A DNA stretch of 6,530 bases, taken from positions 1 to 6,530 of the forward strand of contig JBEKZQ010000362.1 in NCBI GenBank assembly GCA_049509675.1. The letters are read 5' to 3'. The stretch is from JBEKZQ01 sp049509675. GTDB taxonomy: Bacteria > Planctomycetota > Planctomycetia > Pirellulales > Thermoguttaceae. Within the stretch, counting starts at the first letter, position 1. Each line of letters starts with the position of its first letter. The notes under the pieces are model-generated. The model worked only from the letters and a program-made list of their open reading frames with translations. It made no database searches and was not told the origin of the DNA. This document shows positions 6,399 to 6,530 of the stretch, piece by piece. Position numbers and translations under genes: made by a program.

Positions 6399-6530
6399 GA
6401 CGGATTGGCAATCCGTCCTACTGGTCTGTCCATTTCGACATTACCGGTTGGGTGCCACGACCAACCTCCGGTCGGTGCCCGGCTTGCCCAGCAGTGCTGG
6501 AAACACGGTTGGACAAGCCAACCGTGGCAC
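6399..6530 (-). repeat. Right arm of the 132-bp inverted repeat, reaching the window end
   Basis: Reverse complement of 2699-2830 with one mismatch (6500 against 2729). It consists of a GACGGATTG/CAATCCGTC palindrome (6399-6417) and the opposite-strand copy of the MITE-like element. The match is still perfect at the last base of the window, so its outer limit cannot be seen. Confidence 0.95.
6419..6530 (-). mobile_element. MITE-like non-coding element, second copy, cut by the window end
   Basis: This copy starts with TACTGGTCTGTCCA at 6419-6432, the exact reverse complement of the right end of the element at 2671-2810, and continues for 112 bp. By comparison with the full copy, 28 bp are missing beyond the window. 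The near identity of the two copies implies either recent spread or gene conversion between them. Confidence 0.65.

Overview
The window is GC-rich and densely coding. Two long genes lie on the + strand, and short palindromic repeats fill the gaps and enter one coding frame. The repeat vocabulary (cores such as GGATTGGCAATCC, read as PVGRIANPSY when translated), the large exported carbohydrate-active proteins and the codon bias suggest a planctomycete, probably of the Pirellulales type. This is judged from memory of such genomes, not from a search. No rRNA, tRNA, CRISPR array, transposase or integrase gene is visible.

Layout. Positions 1-2655 hold the 3' part of a glycoside hydrolase family 38-like (alpha-mannosidase fold, DUF5054-like) gene; its true start lies left of the window. 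Inside it, at 1390-1482, sits an in-frame 93-bp array of three hairpins punctuated by AGTACT. Positions 2656-2852 are intergenic and are almost entirely a 140-bp MITE-like element (2671-2810) with nested inverted repeats, abutting a 27-bp palindrome that ends just before the ribosome binding site of the second gene. Positions 2853-6308 encode a secreted protein of 1151 residues, with an N-terminal beta region, an alpha/alpha-toroid-like middle and a C-terminal beta sandwich. It is best read as a heparinase II/III-like or related polysaccharide lyase-like protein. Positions 6309-6530 hold two more palindrome copies and a second copy of the MITE-like element in opposite orientation, cut by the window end.

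The most striking structural fact is that the second gene is bracketed by inverted repeats of at least 132 bp that match at 131 positions. The segment could therefore be a cassette, an invertible unit, or simply a gene between two copies of an abundant repeat.

How the genes may work together (inference): an exo-acting GH38-type glycosidase and an exported polysaccharide lyase-like enzyme next to each other suggest a small locus for degrading a complex, perhaps acidic or mannose-containing, polysaccharide. No sulfatase, transporter or regulator is in the window to sharpen the substrate.
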